DNA of 64,000 bases from JASHPR01 sp963833885 (GCA_963833885.1 CAWHZU010000033.1:124001-188000); one strand, 5' to 3'; positions 8,489-17,884 are shown, counted from the first letter of the stretch. Translations and numbers: made by a program. Notes: generated from the letters alone by a model not told the origin.

Positions 8489-10126
8489 ATGTCTGATACA
8501 GCAACGGCGCATAGCGGGCGGGCGGTGGCCAGCCCCGGCGGGAGCGCCAGCGGACGACCACAGCGGCAGGGCACGGGGGCGCCGCCCCGCGGGCTCGGCA
8601 TTGCCCTGGTGGTCATCGCCGCCGCCCAGCTCATGGTGGTGCTGGACGCCAGCATCGTGAACGTGGCGCTGCCGCATATCCAGCGGGCGCTGGGGTTCTC
8701 CGGATCCGGGCTGGAGTGGGTGGTCACCGCGTACGCGGTCACCTTCGGAGGCCTGTTGCTGCTCGGCGGGCGCGCGGGCGACCTGCTCGGCCGCAGGCGA
8801 GTGTTCATCGCGGGGCTGGTGCTGTTCTCGGCGGCGTCGCTCGCCGGCGGATTCGCGACCTCACAGGCGTGGCTTCTGGCGGCCCGGGCGGTCCAGGGTG
8901 CCGGCGCGGCGATCATCGCACCGACCGCGCTGGCCCTGATCACTACGAACTTCCCTGAGGGCCAACCGCGCAACCGGGCGATGGCCGTGTACTCGGCGAT
9001 GAGCGGGGCGGGGCTCGCGATCGGGCTGATCGGCGGCGGGCTGCTGACCAGCTACCTGTCGTGGCGATGGGTGATGTTCGTGAACGTGCCGATCGGGATT
9101 CTCACCGCCCTCGCCGCGCCACGGGTCCTGGCCGAGTCCGAGCGCCGCGGCGGCCGGCTGGACCTGCCCGGCGCGATCACCGGCACCGCCGGCGTCGCCG
9201 CCTTGGTATACGGCCTGTCCAACGCGAGCACCGACCAGTCCGGCGTCTCGCACTGGGGCGACACCAAGGTCATCGCCGCGCTGACCGCATCGGCGGTCCT
9301 GCTCGCGGCGTTCGTGCTGATCGAACGGCGGAGCCAGAACGCCCTGATGCCGCTGCGCATCCTGGCCAGCCGCACCCGCTCCGGCGCGTACCTGACGGCG
9401 CTGGTGATGGGGACCGCACTGCTCGGCATCTTCTTCTTCCTGACGATCTTCGTACAGGAGGTGCTCGGCTATGGAGCGCTCGAGACCGGCATCGCGTTCC
9501 TCCCGTTCGCCGCGGGCATCGCGGTGGTCTCGGCGATCGCGTCGCAGCTGATCCCCCGGATCGGCGCCCGGCCGCTGATGCTCGCCGGCGGGCTGCTCGG
9601 CACCGGCGGGTTCTACTGGTTCTCCCGGGTCACCGACCACAGCACCTACGTCAACGGCCTCCTTGGCCCGATGCTCGTCACGGTCGCCGGCCTGGGCCTG
9701 ATCTTCGTGCCGCTGTTCCTGGTCGGCGTTTCCGGCGTACGGGACGAGGACTCCGGGCTTGCCTCGAGCCTGCTGAACACCGGCCAGCAGGTCGGCGGAG
9801 CGATCGGCCTGGCCGCGCTCGGCACCGTCGTCTGGGGAAGCGTGGCTACCAGCGCCCACACCCAGGTGGCGCACGCCGCGGCCGCGGCGGCCAAGGCCGG
9901 GCACCCAGTGTCGGCGTTGCGCTCCGCCGGGCAGATACCCGTGCCGATCCTGCACAGCGCGCTCGCCAGCGGCATCTCCCGCGGCTTCACCGTCGCGGCC
10001 GTGATCATGCTGGCCGCCGTCCTGATAACACTGGTAATGGTCCGGGTGCGCCGCGCCGACCTGGCCGGTGCGGACAACACGGCCGCCGCTGTCAGAGTCA
10101 CCGCCGAGGATTCCAAGGGCAGCTAA
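8489..10126 (+). CDS. MFS transporter, DHA2 (14-TM) drug-efflux type
   Basis: A 545-aa transporter. ATG 8489 is chosen for its GGAAGGAG site at 8473-8480; longer in-frame starts would cover the operator region. After a 35-residue Ser/Gly-rich tail it shows MVVLDASIVNVALPHIQ in TM1 and WVVTAYAVTFGGLLLLGGRAGDLLGRR, the motif-A region of the DHA2 family, with about 14 membrane helices. Members export drugs and dyes by proton antiport. The divergent TetR gene is the likely repressor. A 10-bp inverted repeat follows the stop. Confidence 0.93.
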   Translation: MSDTATAHSGRAVASPGGSASGRPQRQGTGAPPRGLGIALVVIAAAQLMVVLDASIVNVALPHIQRALGFSGSGLEWVVTAYAVTFGGLLLLGGRAGDLLGRRRVFIAGLVLFSAASLAGGFATSQAWLLAARAVQGAGAAIIAPTALALITTNFPEGQPRNRAMAVYSAMSGAGLAIGLIGGGLLTSYLSWRWVMFVNVPIGILTALAAPRVLAESERRGGRLDLPGAITGTAGVAALVYGLSNASTDQSGVSHWGDTKVIAALTASAVLLAAFVLIERRSQNALMPLRILASRTRSGAYLTALVMGTALLGIFFFLTIFVQEVLGYGALETGIAFLPFAAGIAVVSAIASQLIPRIGARPLMLAGGLLGTGGFYWFSRVTDHSTYVNGLLGPMLVTVAGLGLIFVPLFLVGVSGVRDEDSGLASSLLNTGQQVGGAIGLAALGTVVWGSVATSAHTQVAHAAAAAAKAGHPVSALRSAGQIPVPILHSALASGISRGFTVAAVIMLAAVLITLVMVRVRRADLAGADNTAAAVRVTAEDSKGS

Positions 10127-10143
10127 CGCGAGCCCTGACCGGC

Positions 10144-10205
10144 GGTCCATGTGCGCCGTGCCGACCGGCAGAACCCCGGCCCGGCCACATGGACCACCTC
10201 CCGCT
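10144..10205. terminator. Long inverted repeat between convergent genes
   Basis: GGTCCATGTG at 10144-10153 pairs perfectly with CACATGGACC at 10196-10205; the 42-base interior is GC-rich and can fold further. It lies between the MFS gene and the convergent Gfo/Idh gene and probably terminates both. Confidence 0.55.
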
Positions 10206-10248
10206 CAACCTGACTCGGCCACCATTTTCGGCCTGGCCCTGTCGAGTC

Positions 10249-11340
10249 CTATGCGAGCAGCGCGGGGTCCACGCCGATGCCGCCCTTGGCGCTGCTCTCG
10301 TACGCGGCGAGCGCGAACCTCAGCACGTCGACGGATTCCTGGCCGCTCCACAGCAGCGGGCCGTCGCCGGTTTGCAGCCAGCGCAGCCAGTAGCGGCCCG
10401 AGTCGCGGAAGCTGCTGCCCCAGTCGTCGTCGAGCGCGTGGTAGCCGCGCATCTCGCCGTCGGCATAGACCTCCAGGCTGGGCTGCTGAATCCCGCGGCC
10501 GGTGCACCGGTTGACCCGCGCGAACCCCTTGCTGCCGGTGATCTCCCAGCGCTCGTCGTTGGTGTAGTAGTCGGACCGCAGGTACATGTCCATGGCGATC
10601 GTGATGTCCCACACCCCGCGGATGCCGTTCTCGTGCTCCCACATGAGCGTGGCCGGTGTCTCGAGGTCGATGCCGGGCCCGACGGCGAGGTTCCCGATCC
10701 ACGCGCGGACCTCCCGGATCGGCCCGAACAGCCAGATCGCGGTCGTGAGCTTGTGCCAGCCATCGTCGAACACCATGATCCCGCGGCCGCGCTTCATCTG
10801 GTCTACCTGGTACTCGAAGCTGCTCCACGGCACGTCCCAGCCGCCGTTGCCGGTGCCGACCATCTTCATGTGGTAGCCAACGACGTTGCCGATCTCCCCG
10901 GACTCGGCCACCGCCTTGAGCCGGTGCAGCGGCTCGTAGAACAGGTAGTTGTCCATCACGCGCAGGATCCGGTCGTTCGCCGTCGCCGCGTCCAGCATCC
11001 GCTGCGCCTCGGCCAGGCTGTTGCACATCGGCTTCTGCAGGTTGACGTGCCAGCCGAAGTCGAGCAGCTCGGCCACGCCGTCGGCGTGCAGCACGATCGG
11101 CAGCAGGACCTCGACCGTGTCGACCTCGAGGCCGCTCCCCGCCAGCTCGGCCGCTGACGCGAACGTGGCCGCACCCGGCCAGTCCGCCCGGCGCTGCGCA
11201 CGCCGCTCCTCGTTCGGGTCGACGAGCGCGACGACCTCGACGTCGGGGTTGTCGATGTAGCCGCGCACATTCAGGTCGTAAATCCGGCCCAGCCCGACGA
11301 ACGCAGCGCGCACCGGACGGTCGTATGGCACGAAAGTCAC
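10249..11340 (-). CDS. Gfo/Idh/MocA-family oxidoreductase
   Basis: A 363-aa protein with an N-terminal Rossmann domain (VRAAFVGLGRIYDLNVRGY at about 9-27, VVALVDPNEERR) and the family's EKP segment in the variant QKPM near residue 101. The C-terminal half is the alpha/beta substrate domain (FDDGWHKLTTAIWLFG, with the His expected in the active site). Family members oxidise or reduce sugars, inositols or related polyols with NAD(P). The nucleotide motif reads GLGRIY, not the usual GxGxxG, so cofactor use may differ. Upstream lies an A+T-rich stretch around 11420-11445 that may hold its promoter. Single gene. Confidence 0.88.
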   Translation of the reverse strand: MTFVPYDRPVRAAFVGLGRIYDLNVRGYIDNPDVEVVALVDPNEERRAQRRADWPGAATFASAAELAGSGLEVDTVEVLLPIVLHADGVAELLDFGWHVNLQKPMCNSLAEAQRMLDAATANDRILRVMDNYLFYEPLHRLKAVAESGEIGNVVGYHMKMVGTGNGGWDVPWSSFEYQVDQMKRGRGIMVFDDGWHKLTTAIWLFGPIREVRAWIGNLAVGPGIDLETPATLMWEHENGIRGVWDITIAMDMYLRSDYYTNDERWEITGSKGFARVNRCTGRGIQQPSLEVYADGEMRGYHALDDDWGSSFRDSGRYWLRWLQTGDGPLLWSGQESVDVLRFALAAYESSAKGGIGVDPALLA

Positions 11341-11480
11341 CGAAGTCGGTCCCCCAAGCAGCGTGATTCGGGCCTGGCAGCCGGATCAGGACCCAGATCA
11401 GCGCTGACAGGGACGGTGATGGATAAGTGCCAAAATAATTGTCTAGATCGGCATAGCCGGTCAACCACCCGGCCTGGCGG

Positions 11481-11541
11481 GCGTCAGCCGGGCCGGGGCG
11501 TCAGCCGGGCCGGGGCGTCAGCCGGGCCGGGGCGTCAGCCG
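11481..11541. repeat. 17-bp tandem repeat, about 3.6 copies
   Basis: The unit GCGTCAGCCGGGCCGGG starts at 11481, 11498, 11515 and, incomplete, at 11532. The array runs over the stop codon of the DUF2795 gene, so copy-number change would alter its 3' end or terminator region but not the body of the protein. Confidence 0.9.
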
Positions 11542-11942
11542 TCGGTGTGGTCTCTCGGCTCTTCGGTGTGTATCCCGATCGCGCGGACGACCTCGCCGAT
11601 CGTGTGGAAGACCGTGCGGGCGGGGAGCCGGCCGAGGGCGTCCAAAACTTCGTCGGGTGCACCCTCCTGGCGCGCGCTGTCGAGGATGCCGGCGCGGTCG
11701 GCGGGCAGCTTGTGCGGCTGCAGGTAGACCGCGATGTCCGCTCGCTCGTACACGCCAGACGGGGTGATGCCAGCCGGTGTGCCGACCATCTGTTCCTCCG
11801 GCGTGTTGTACGGCTCGTTGAACGGCTCGGTCTGGCGCCACTCCGGGCCGGGCTGCGGCTCGCCGGTGTGCGTTATCTCTCGGTCCTCGCGCTCCATCTC
11901 GTCGTCTCGCTGAGGGCCGTGCTTGGAGCTTGCCCTATCCAT
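11535..11942 (-). CDS. DUF2795 domain protein
   Basis: A 135-aa protein starting at ATG 11942 with GGAGG directly upstream. The N-terminal half is charged and probably disordered (EDREITHTGEPQPGPEW). The C-terminal 60 residues, from IAVYLQPHKLPADRAGIL to LDALGRLPARTVFHTIGEVVRAIG, match the DUF2795 pattern of small helical proteins common in actinomycetes. Function unknown. The stop codon lies inside a 17-bp tandem repeat. Confidence 0.75.
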   Translation of the reverse strand: MDRASSKHGPQRDDEMEREDREITHTGEPQPGPEWRQTEPFNEPYNTPEEQMVGTPAGITPSGVYERADIAVYLQPHKLPADRAGILDSARQEGAPDEVLDALGRLPARTVFHTIGEVVRAIGIHTEEPRDHTDG

Positions 11943-12230
11943 GTTTGTCCTCCGTGATGGCTGCGTACTGGCGCCGTACCCCGGATGTGCTCCGGCAAAG
12001 CACCCTACCTGGGACACCCGTGACAACCCGGGCCTCGAGCCTCCTTGGGCCTCGCCGCCTGGCGGCTGAATCCGCCTTTACCCGGTTTCACATAAGCGTT
12101 GGCAATTGCGAGGGGTTTGGAATGGCAGCCGGCGTGTTTCTTCAATAGTTAGTTGTCTCATTCTTTACGGAGGTGCATACTCCTGAAGCGCCCCCCGCAA
12201 AGTTCCGGCAACGATGAAGGCAGGGTGCAA

Positions 12231-14186
12231 ATGCTCGCTGGTAAACCATTTCGAATCGCCATTGCCGCCATATGCGCCTTAATGGCCGTTCCGGCGGGCG
12301 CGACCGCAGCCGTGGCCGCGAGCTCGTCCTTCGGGCTGCAGCGAACCATTGCTGTGACGAACCTGCGCAGCGCGGGGTGGGGATCCCTGCGGGCCGCGAT
12401 TCACACCGTCAACGCCGGGGCGCCCGGATTGTCGTGGACCATCCAGTTCCAGGTCCGCGGGATCATCACCCTGAGTACTGCGCTGCCGCCGGTCAGGCGC
12501 CCGGCGAAGATCGACGCAACCTCGGCGACCGGCTACTCCGGCCGCCCGCTCGTGGAGCTCAACTGCAACGGCAAGGCAGGCCTGAGGTTCGCGGTCGGCT
12601 CGGCTGGCTCGCAGCTGCTGGGCCTGGCCGTGGACAACGCCAGGGGCGACGGCGTCACCCTGAACGCAAGCAAGATCACGATCAACGGCGACTACATAGG
12701 CCTTGACCTGCTCGGACGGCGAGCCGGCAACGGCGGCGACGGCGTCTATGTCGCCCCGGGGTCGTCGCGGAACCTGATCGGGCTCAACCGGGCCGCCGCG
12801 GTCGGCGTGGTCGCGAACGTGATCTCGGGGAACGGCGGGAACGGCCTCGTGCTGGACGGGTCGTCGGGCAACACCGTGGTGTCCAACCGCATCGGGACGA
12901 ACCGCGGCGGCAGCGTGCGCATCGGCAACGGCGGCGCAGGCATCCTGATCACCCAGCGGTCGAACAACAACGAGATCGGCGGGACCGCCTTCGTCGACAA
13001 GTCGACGGGGCAGGCCAACAACCCGACCGGGAACAAGGGCACGACCACACCGGTGTTCGTGGTGCCGCCGCTCGGCAACCTGGTGTCGGCCAACCGCGGC
13101 GCCGGCATCGAAATTGAGGACCGCTCGAGTGGCAACATGCTCAACGGGAACTTCGTCGGCACGACCGCCGACGGCAATGGCGCGCTGGGCAACGGCGGCG
13201 ATGGGGTCTGGATCGTAAACGCCAACAATAATTCGCTGACCGGGTGCAAATTCGTCAATAACCCGTTTGTCTACTACAACGTCATCAGCGGCAACCGCGG
13301 GAATGGCCTGAGCATTACGAACTCGAACAACACGGTCGTGCAGGGCAACTTCTTCGGCTCCGGCGCCAACAACGCCACGGCGGTCGGCAACCGCCTCAAT
13401 GGCATCCTGGTCGAGGGCACGTCGGCCAACACCCAGGTCGGCGGCGTTATCCCGCTCGGCAACGTCTCCGCCGGCAACGGCGCCAACGGCATCGAGGTGA
13501 CTGACCAGGCAAGCGGGTTCACCACCTTCAACACCTTCGGCGGCCTGTTCGCGTTCGGGGGAGCGGGGCCGAACGGCAACGACGGCGTGCTGATCACCTC
13601 CACCGGAGGCGACAACCTGGTCCGCACGAACGTGATGTCCGGGAACACCCACAACGGCATCGAACTTGCGGGCAACGCCACGGGCGTGACCGTTGACCCC
13701 GACATTGCCGGGCTCAACACCGAGGGCAACGGCCTGCTGCCGAACGGCGGCGATGGCCTGCTGATCGACGGCAACGCGCACGGCAACACGATCGGCGGCA
13801 CGCTGCGCTCGGTGATCCCGCAGAACACGTTCTCGGGCAACAAGCGCTACGGGGTGGAGATCACCGGCACGGCGCACAACAACCTGGTGTTCCGCAGCTA
13901 CATCGGCGCCGAGATCCTCGGTATCACCGCCCTTGGCAACAGCCGCGGCGGGGTGCTGATCGGCGGCTGCGCCTACCTGAACGCGATCGGCAACTTCACC
14001 CACCGGCCGTCGAACCTGATCAGCGGCAACACGGGCCGCGGGGTAACCCTGCTGTCCGGGACGCGGCTCAACCGGGTGGTCAACAACTACATCGGCCGGA
14101 ACCGGTTCGGGATGAAGCTGCCCAACACCGGCATCCCGGTCCTGAACCTTGGCCACCTCAACGTGATCCTGGCTAACCGGACCTAA
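12231..14186 (+). CDS. Secreted right-handed parallel beta-helix protein
   Basis: A 651-aa protein. ATG 12231 is chosen because it opens a clear signal peptide (Lys/Arg, then IAIAAICALMAVPAGATA, cleavage near AVAA) behind AAGGCAGGG. The mature part starts with AVTNLRSAGWGSLRAAIHTVN, the segment common to secreted repeat proteins, then runs as many Asn/Gly-rich coils of the type NVISGNGGNGLVLDGSSGN and NFVGTTADGNGALGNGGDGV, giving about 20 beta-helix rungs. No transmembrane anchor or sortase motif is seen at the C-terminus. Beta-helix proteins often bind or cleave polysaccharides, but I see no catalytic cluster. The 288-bp region upstream has a lower GC leader. Confidence 0.85.
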   Translation: MLAGKPFRIAIAAICALMAVPAGATAAVAASSSFGLQRTIAVTNLRSAGWGSLRAAIHTVNAGAPGLSWTIQFQVRGIITLSTALPPVRRPAKIDATSATGYSGRPLVELNCNGKAGLRFAVGSAGSQLLGLAVDNARGDGVTLNASKITINGDYIGLDLLGRRAGNGGDGVYVAPGSSRNLIGLNRAAAVGVVANVISGNGGNGLVLDGSSGNTVVSNRIGTNRGGSVRIGNGGAGILITQRSNNNEIGGTAFVDKSTGQANNPTGNKGTTTPVFVVPPLGNLVSANRGAGIEIEDRSSGNMLNGNFVGTTADGNGALGNGGDGVWIVNANNNSLTGCKFVNNPFVYYNVISGNRGNGLSITNSNNTVVQGNFFGSGANNATAVGNRLNGILVEGTSANTQVGGVIPLGNVSAGNGANGIEVTDQASGFTTFNTFGGLFAFGGAGPNGNDGVLITSTGGDNLVRTNVMSGNTHNGIELAGNATGVTVDPDIAGLNTEGNGLLPNGGDGLLIDGNAHGNTIGGTLRSVIPQNTFSGNKRYGVEITGTAHNNLVFRSYIGAEILGITALGNSRGGVLIGGCAYLNAIGNFTHRPSNLISGNTGRGVTLLSGTRLNRVVNNYIGRNRFGMKLPNTGIPVLNLGHLNVILANRT

Positions 14187-14202
14187 CTGCTCCACACCTC
14201 AC

Positions 14203-14241
14203 GAGCCCCGGGGCTACCCGTTCCAGGTAGTCCCGGGGCTC
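14203..14241. terminator. Bidirectional hairpin terminator overlapping the DUF2332 stop
   Basis: GAGCCCCGGGGCTACC at 14203-14218 pairs with GGTAGTCCCGGGGCTC at 14226-14241 (15 of 16 positions) across a 7-base loop. The stem includes the stop codon and last codons of the minus-strand DUF2332 gene and serves the plus-strand beta-helix gene as well. Confidence 0.75.
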
Positions 14242-15353
14242 AGCCATTCGGCCCACCGGCCCGACGGGTGCGCGCGGGCGAGCAGGCGCGCGCTGTCCGT
14301 GCCTGCGTGGAACGTGCGGGCGCCGAGCACCGCGAACACGCCGCTGCGCCGGTAGTCGTCGATCAGCGGCGCGGGCAGGTCGATGCCCTGGACGCTGTCC
14401 CGCCCGGCCGGGCCGAGGGGGACCAGGGGGTCGAGCGACAGCCAGGTCACCGGGCGCGCCCGGCCCGCCTCGGCCAGGATGCCGGCCAGCTGCGCGCGCC
14501 GTTCCGGCGGCAGGAAGACGGCCAGGTAGGCGTCGGTCACGATGACCCGTGGCGCCTCGAGGCTGGCGAGCACGCCGGGCAGCGCGTCGACGACGTCACC
14601 GGCCACGATCCGTGCCGGGTGCCCGGCCGCGAGGTCGAGCGCGGCGGCCAGCCGGGACAGCGCGGACGCCTCCGGCGGCGCGCACGCCTCCAGCCAGGCG
14701 CGGGCGGCCGGGTCTGCGGCGTCGACCGGGTGCACGTCGATGCCGGCCCGCTCGGCGATCGGCGGCAGCGTGGCGGGCGGCGGCGCGCCCGCGCCGCGCG
14801 GCTCACAGTCGAGGGTCAGCCCGGCGGCCGCCGGCCCGCTGGTCACGGCGCCGACCCGGTAGCGGTACCGGTCCAGGTGCAGGCCGAAGCCGGCCCCGGT
14901 GCCGAGATCCACCAGCGCCACCGGGCCGCCGGGCGGCGCCGCCGCCGCGATGCCCAGCGCGATCTGGGTGCACCTGGCCACCTCGTTCATCTGGTACCGG
15001 CGGCCGTCGCAGACCGCGGCGATGTCGTCGAGGCGCTCGGAGCAGAAGGCACGGGCCGCCGGGAAGAAGCCGTCGTCGAAGTCCGGCTGGGCCGCGCCGG
15101 GTTCCGGGAAGTAGCCGGCCAGCGGCTGCGGCCGGTCGGAGCGGATCAGGAACGCGATCGCGGCGCTGGCCAGGAGTGCGGGCAGCCGGTCCGGCGGCAG
15201 CGCGGCCATGCGGCGCAGCAGCGCGTCGTGCCCGGCGATCACGCCGAACAGCGCCGCGGTGAGCCGCCAGGACGGCGGCGCGTCCGGCGTGTCCCAGCCC
15301 GCGGCCACCTCCAGCGCCTGGGCGCGTACCTGCTCGGCCCCTGATGCCGTCAT
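14214..15353 (-). CDS. DUF2332 family protein
   Basis: A 379-aa protein. The layout matches DUF2332: an N-terminal helical region with YFPEPGAAQPDFDDGFFPAAR, the segment NEVARCTQIA, a glycine motif LVDLGTGAGFGLHLDRYRY near residue 150-170 that resembles a SAM-binding methyltransferase loop, and a C-terminal VTWLSLDPLVPLG. The family is widespread in actinobacteria without a proven function; the glycine-rich loop makes a methyltransferase-like fold likely but that is inference. Confidence 0.8.
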   Translation of the reverse strand: MTASGAEQVRAQALEVAAGWDTPDAPPSWRLTAALFGVIAGHDALLRRMAALPPDRLPALLASAAIAFLIRSDRPQPLAGYFPEPGAAQPDFDDGFFPAARAFCSERLDDIAAVCDGRRYQMNEVARCTQIALGIAAAAPPGGPVALVDLGTGAGFGLHLDRYRYRVGAVTSGPAAAGLTLDCEPRGAGAPPPATLPPIAERAGIDVHPVDAADPAARAWLEACAPPEASALSRLAAALDLAAGHPARIVAGDVVDALPGVLASLEAPRVIVTDAYLAVFLPPERRAQLAGILAEAGRARPVTWLSLDPLVPLGPAGRDSVQGIDLPAPLIDDYRRSGVFAVLGARTFHAGTDSARLLARAHPSGRWAEWLSPGTTWNG

Positions 15354-15431
15354 CCCGGCCAGCCCCCCGACGTTGCCCGGTCATGTCTCCCCAGGCAGGA
15401 GCGTAACGGCGGCCGGCCGGATCCCGGTGTG

Positions 15432-16355
15432 CTACGCGACGGCTGGTTCCAGGCGGCGCTTGGCTTCGGCGTACAGGTTGGGCGGGAGCGGTCCCTTTTC
15501 GGCCATGGCCACGTTGGCGCGCAGGTGGTCGGCGCTGGACGTGCCGACGATCGTGCTGGACAGGGCCGGATGGCTCAGCGTGAACCGGAGCACGAACTCG
15601 ATCGGGCTCATGCCGTCGAGCAGCTCGCCCACGCCTGAGGTCTCCCAGCGGCGGTGGCCGACGCCCTGGTCGAGGCCGAGCGGCCCGTGCCGCCAGGCCT
15701 TGTCTTCGGCCGGGGCGCCGCGGGCGGCACCGCCGCGGATCAGCGTCCCGGCGCCGGTGCCGGCGGCGGCCGTGATCAGCTCCTCGTGTTCGCGCTGCAC
15801 CGCCGAGTAGGGGATCTGGAACACCTCGAACACGCCCATCGCGATGTGGTCGGGCAGGTTCGGCAGGATGCCCGACATCCCGATGAACCGGACCTTGCCC
15901 TCGTCGCGCACGGACTGCAGGGTCTCGACGGTGTGCTCGGCCTCCATCAGGGCCCGGCCGGGGGACATGTGCACCTGCACCAGGTCCAGCCGGTCCGTGC
16001 GCAGCCTGCGCAGGGATTCCTCGATGTCCGCGCGGACGTTGCCGGGGCTGTAGTCGTGCTGGTACGGCGGGGTCGCGTCCGGTGGCGGGCTGAGCGGGCA
16101 GCCGCACTTCGACGCGAGGAAGTACTCGTCGCGGCGGTGGCCCAGATACCGGCCGATGAGCTCTTCGCTGTTGCCGTAGTCGACCGATGTGTCGATCAGG
16201 TTGATGCCGCTGTCCAGGACCGCGCCCAGGAGCCTGCCCGCCTCGTCGTCGGTGATCGCCGGGCCGCGCGGCTGGCCGCGCAGCTCCATGGCCCCGTACC
16301 CGAGGATCGTTACGTTCGCGCCTGTGCGCCCGAGAGGGCGCGTCTGGATAGCCAT
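15432..16355 (-). CDS. Aldo/keto reductase
   Basis: A 307-aa AKR starting with the typical MAIQTRPLGRTGANVTILGYG. The tetrad is visible: Asp in NLIDTSVDYGNSEE (about D54), Tyr five residues later, Lys in FLASKCGCP (about K83) and His in LDLVQVHMSPG. The C-terminal SSTIVGTSSADHL region fits NADPH binding. Family enzymes reduce aldehydes, ketones and sugars. Its start overlaps the end of the upstream GT-C-like gene by 46 bases, so the two are translationally coupled, though no functional link is evident. Confidence 0.9.
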   Translation of the reverse strand: MAIQTRPLGRTGANVTILGYGAMELRGQPRGPAITDDEAGRLLGAVLDSGINLIDTSVDYGNSEELIGRYLGHRRDEYFLASKCGCPLSPPPDATPPYQHDYSPGNVRADIEESLRRLRTDRLDLVQVHMSPGRALMEAEHTVETLQSVRDEGKVRFIGMSGILPNLPDHIAMGVFEVFQIPYSAVQREHEELITAAAGTGAGTLIRGGAARGAPAEDKAWRHGPLGLDQGVGHRRWETSGVGELLDGMSPIEFVLRFTLSHPALSSTIVGTSSADHLRANVAMAEKGPLPPNLYAEAKRRLEPAVA

Positions 16356-17719
16356 GACCGCACGCTATCGGCTGCCGCGCGTGTCAGCGGAACCAGCCGT
16401 CCATGGCCGGTGGCCTGCCCGGTCAGCGCGAGGAACCCGTACAGGCCGGCCGGGTAGGCGAAGTAACCGAACCGGGTGGCGGGGGAGAGGGCGAACATCA
16501 GCGCCAAGCCGAGGGCCAGGCGGCGCGGGGCGGCCGCGCCGTCGGCCGGCGGGCGGGTGACCAGCGAAGCCGCTATGCCCAGCCCGGCGGCGATCAGCAG
16601 CATGATCGCGGCGAGGTGTCCCGCCGGACCCATCGTGGCGAGCAAGTGCCCCGGCAGCGGGCTCTGCGCCGGGGTGCGGACGCGGGTCAGGCCGAGCGGG
16701 TACGCCAGCGTGTTCTGGATCAGCGCGGCCGGGGCGGCCATGGCGGCGGGGGCCAGGCCCGCGGTGAGGACGGCGGCTGCGCCGACCGCCGTGGCCGCGA
16801 ACCTGGCGGCGCTGCGCGCGCCGTCCCGGGCGGCGACCATGGCCGCCAGCACCGCCACGGCGGGCCAGGCGGTGTACTTCATCGCGCACGCCACGCCGAT
16901 CGTGACGGCGGCGGCGCACGCGCCGGGAGCCAGCCAGGCGCCGGGGCGGGCCGCGGAACGGGCGCGGCCCGCCCCGGCGCGGGCGGGGGCGGCCAGCAGG
17001 GCCAGGGCGAGGCATGTCAGCGCCAGCACCGGCGGGTCGGTGATGCCCTCGGCCAGCGGGAAGGCCAGCACCGGGGAGGCCACGGCGAGCGCGGCGAGGC
17101 GCAGCGATCTGCTGGTCCAGGAGCGCTCGCCCAAGGCGATCCGGAACGCCGCGGCCAGCAGCAGGAAGGTGGCCACGGCGAGCCATGGCCTCGGGTCGCC
17201 GGCCAGGCCAGGCACGCCGAGCGCCCGGGGCAGGCCGAACAATGCCATCACCGGCAGGTACGGGTTGTAGGCGAGGAAGCCGCCGTGCGCGAGCTGCGAC
17301 AGCGGCAGGTACGGGGTGCCGTGGTGCAGCAGCATCGCCGCCGATCTGGTGACCACCGCCACGTCGGGGGTGGCCGTTGCCTGGGTCGCCAGCCAGACCA
17401 CCGGCGCGGCCAGCGCACCGGCCAGGCCCGCGGTGAGCGCCGCCAGCCGCCCACGGCGGGTCGGCCAGGCCGCCGCGAGCACCGCGGCCGCGGCGTAGCC
17501 GAAGGATGCCCAGATCCCCCAGGAGCGGTCGTGGCCAGGGCCGCTGAACACCGCGACGCCGCCGGCGTAGACGGCGAAGACGGCGAACCACGCGGCAGCC
17601 CGCCGCGACCGGGGCTCGGCCGCTGGCTCGGCCGCTGGCCGGTAGGGCGGCGGGGGAGCAAGCGGTCTGAGGGCTGCGCCGTGGGTGATCACGCTGGCCC
17701 GTTCCGCGATGATTGTCAT
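16310..17719 (-). CDS. GT-C-like polyprenyl-sugar-dependent membrane glycosyltransferase
   Basis: A 469-aa integral membrane protein with about 10-12 hydrophobic segments. It resembles GT87/DUF2029-type mannosyltransferases: an early acidic loop after TM2, the segment LLHHGTPYLPLSQLAHGGFLAYNPYLP, which matches the GTPYLPW-like loop of that group, and a long alternating membrane core. Such enzymes transfer sugar from polyprenyl-phosphate donors on the outer face of the membrane. It is the first gene of a pair with the aldo/keto reductase. Start ATG 17719; the region upstream is shared with the histidine-kinase gene. Confidence 0.7.
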   Translation of the reverse strand: MTIIAERASVITHGAALRPLAPPPPYRPAAEPAAEPRSRRAAAWFAVFAVYAGGVAVFSGPGHDRSWGIWASFGYAAAAVLAAAWPTRRGRLAALTAGLAGALAAPVVWLATQATATPDVAVVTRSAAMLLHHGTPYLPLSQLAHGGFLAYNPYLPVMALFGLPRALGVPGLAGDPRPWLAVATFLLLAAAFRIALGERSWTSRSLRLAALAVASPVLAFPLAEGITDPPVLALTCLALALLAAPARAGAGRARSAARPGAWLAPGACAAAVTIGVACAMKYTAWPAVAVLAAMVAARDGARSAARFAATAVGAAAVLTAGLAPAAMAAPAALIQNTLAYPLGLTRVRTPAQSPLPGHLLATMGPAGHLAAIMLLIAAGLGIAASLVTRPPADGAAAPRRLALGLALMFALSPATRFGYFAYPAGLYGFLALTGQATGHGRLVPLTRAAADSVRSWLSRRALSGAQART

Positions 17720-17847
17720 CGATCCTTCACCGGATTCGTTCGGTGCGGCCTGCCGCCTCGGCCGCTGTCATGGTGGTTTATGGAGTCCGGTCCTAGCCTG
17801 GTTCGCGGCGGCCCGAATATCGATAGCCCTGTCCCCCGAACCGGAAT

Positions 17848-17884
17848 GGGGGCGGCCCCCCGGTAGGAGGGGGGTTTGTCCCCC
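17848..17884. promoter_or_regulatory. Two adjacent G5/C5 dyads upstream of the sensor kinase
   Basis: GGGGG-CGG-CCCCC at 17848-17860 and GGGGG-TTTGT-CCCCC at 17870-17884 lie 50-85 bases before the kinase start, inside the 200-bp divergent region. They could be operators or mRNA hairpins; nothing in the sequence proves binding. Confidence 0.35.

Noticed and set aside
11943..12230. Riboswitch in the leader of the secreted beta-helix gene
   Set aside because: The leader is longer and lower in GC than its surroundings, but I could not match a known conserved core such as ydaO; a covariance search would be needed.
12279..14195. Long minus-strand open frame of 638 codons opposite the beta-helix gene
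   Set aside because: It is the antisense shadow of a gene with a signal peptide and clear repeat pattern; the shadow has an unnatural Ala/Val/Arg composition and no domain.
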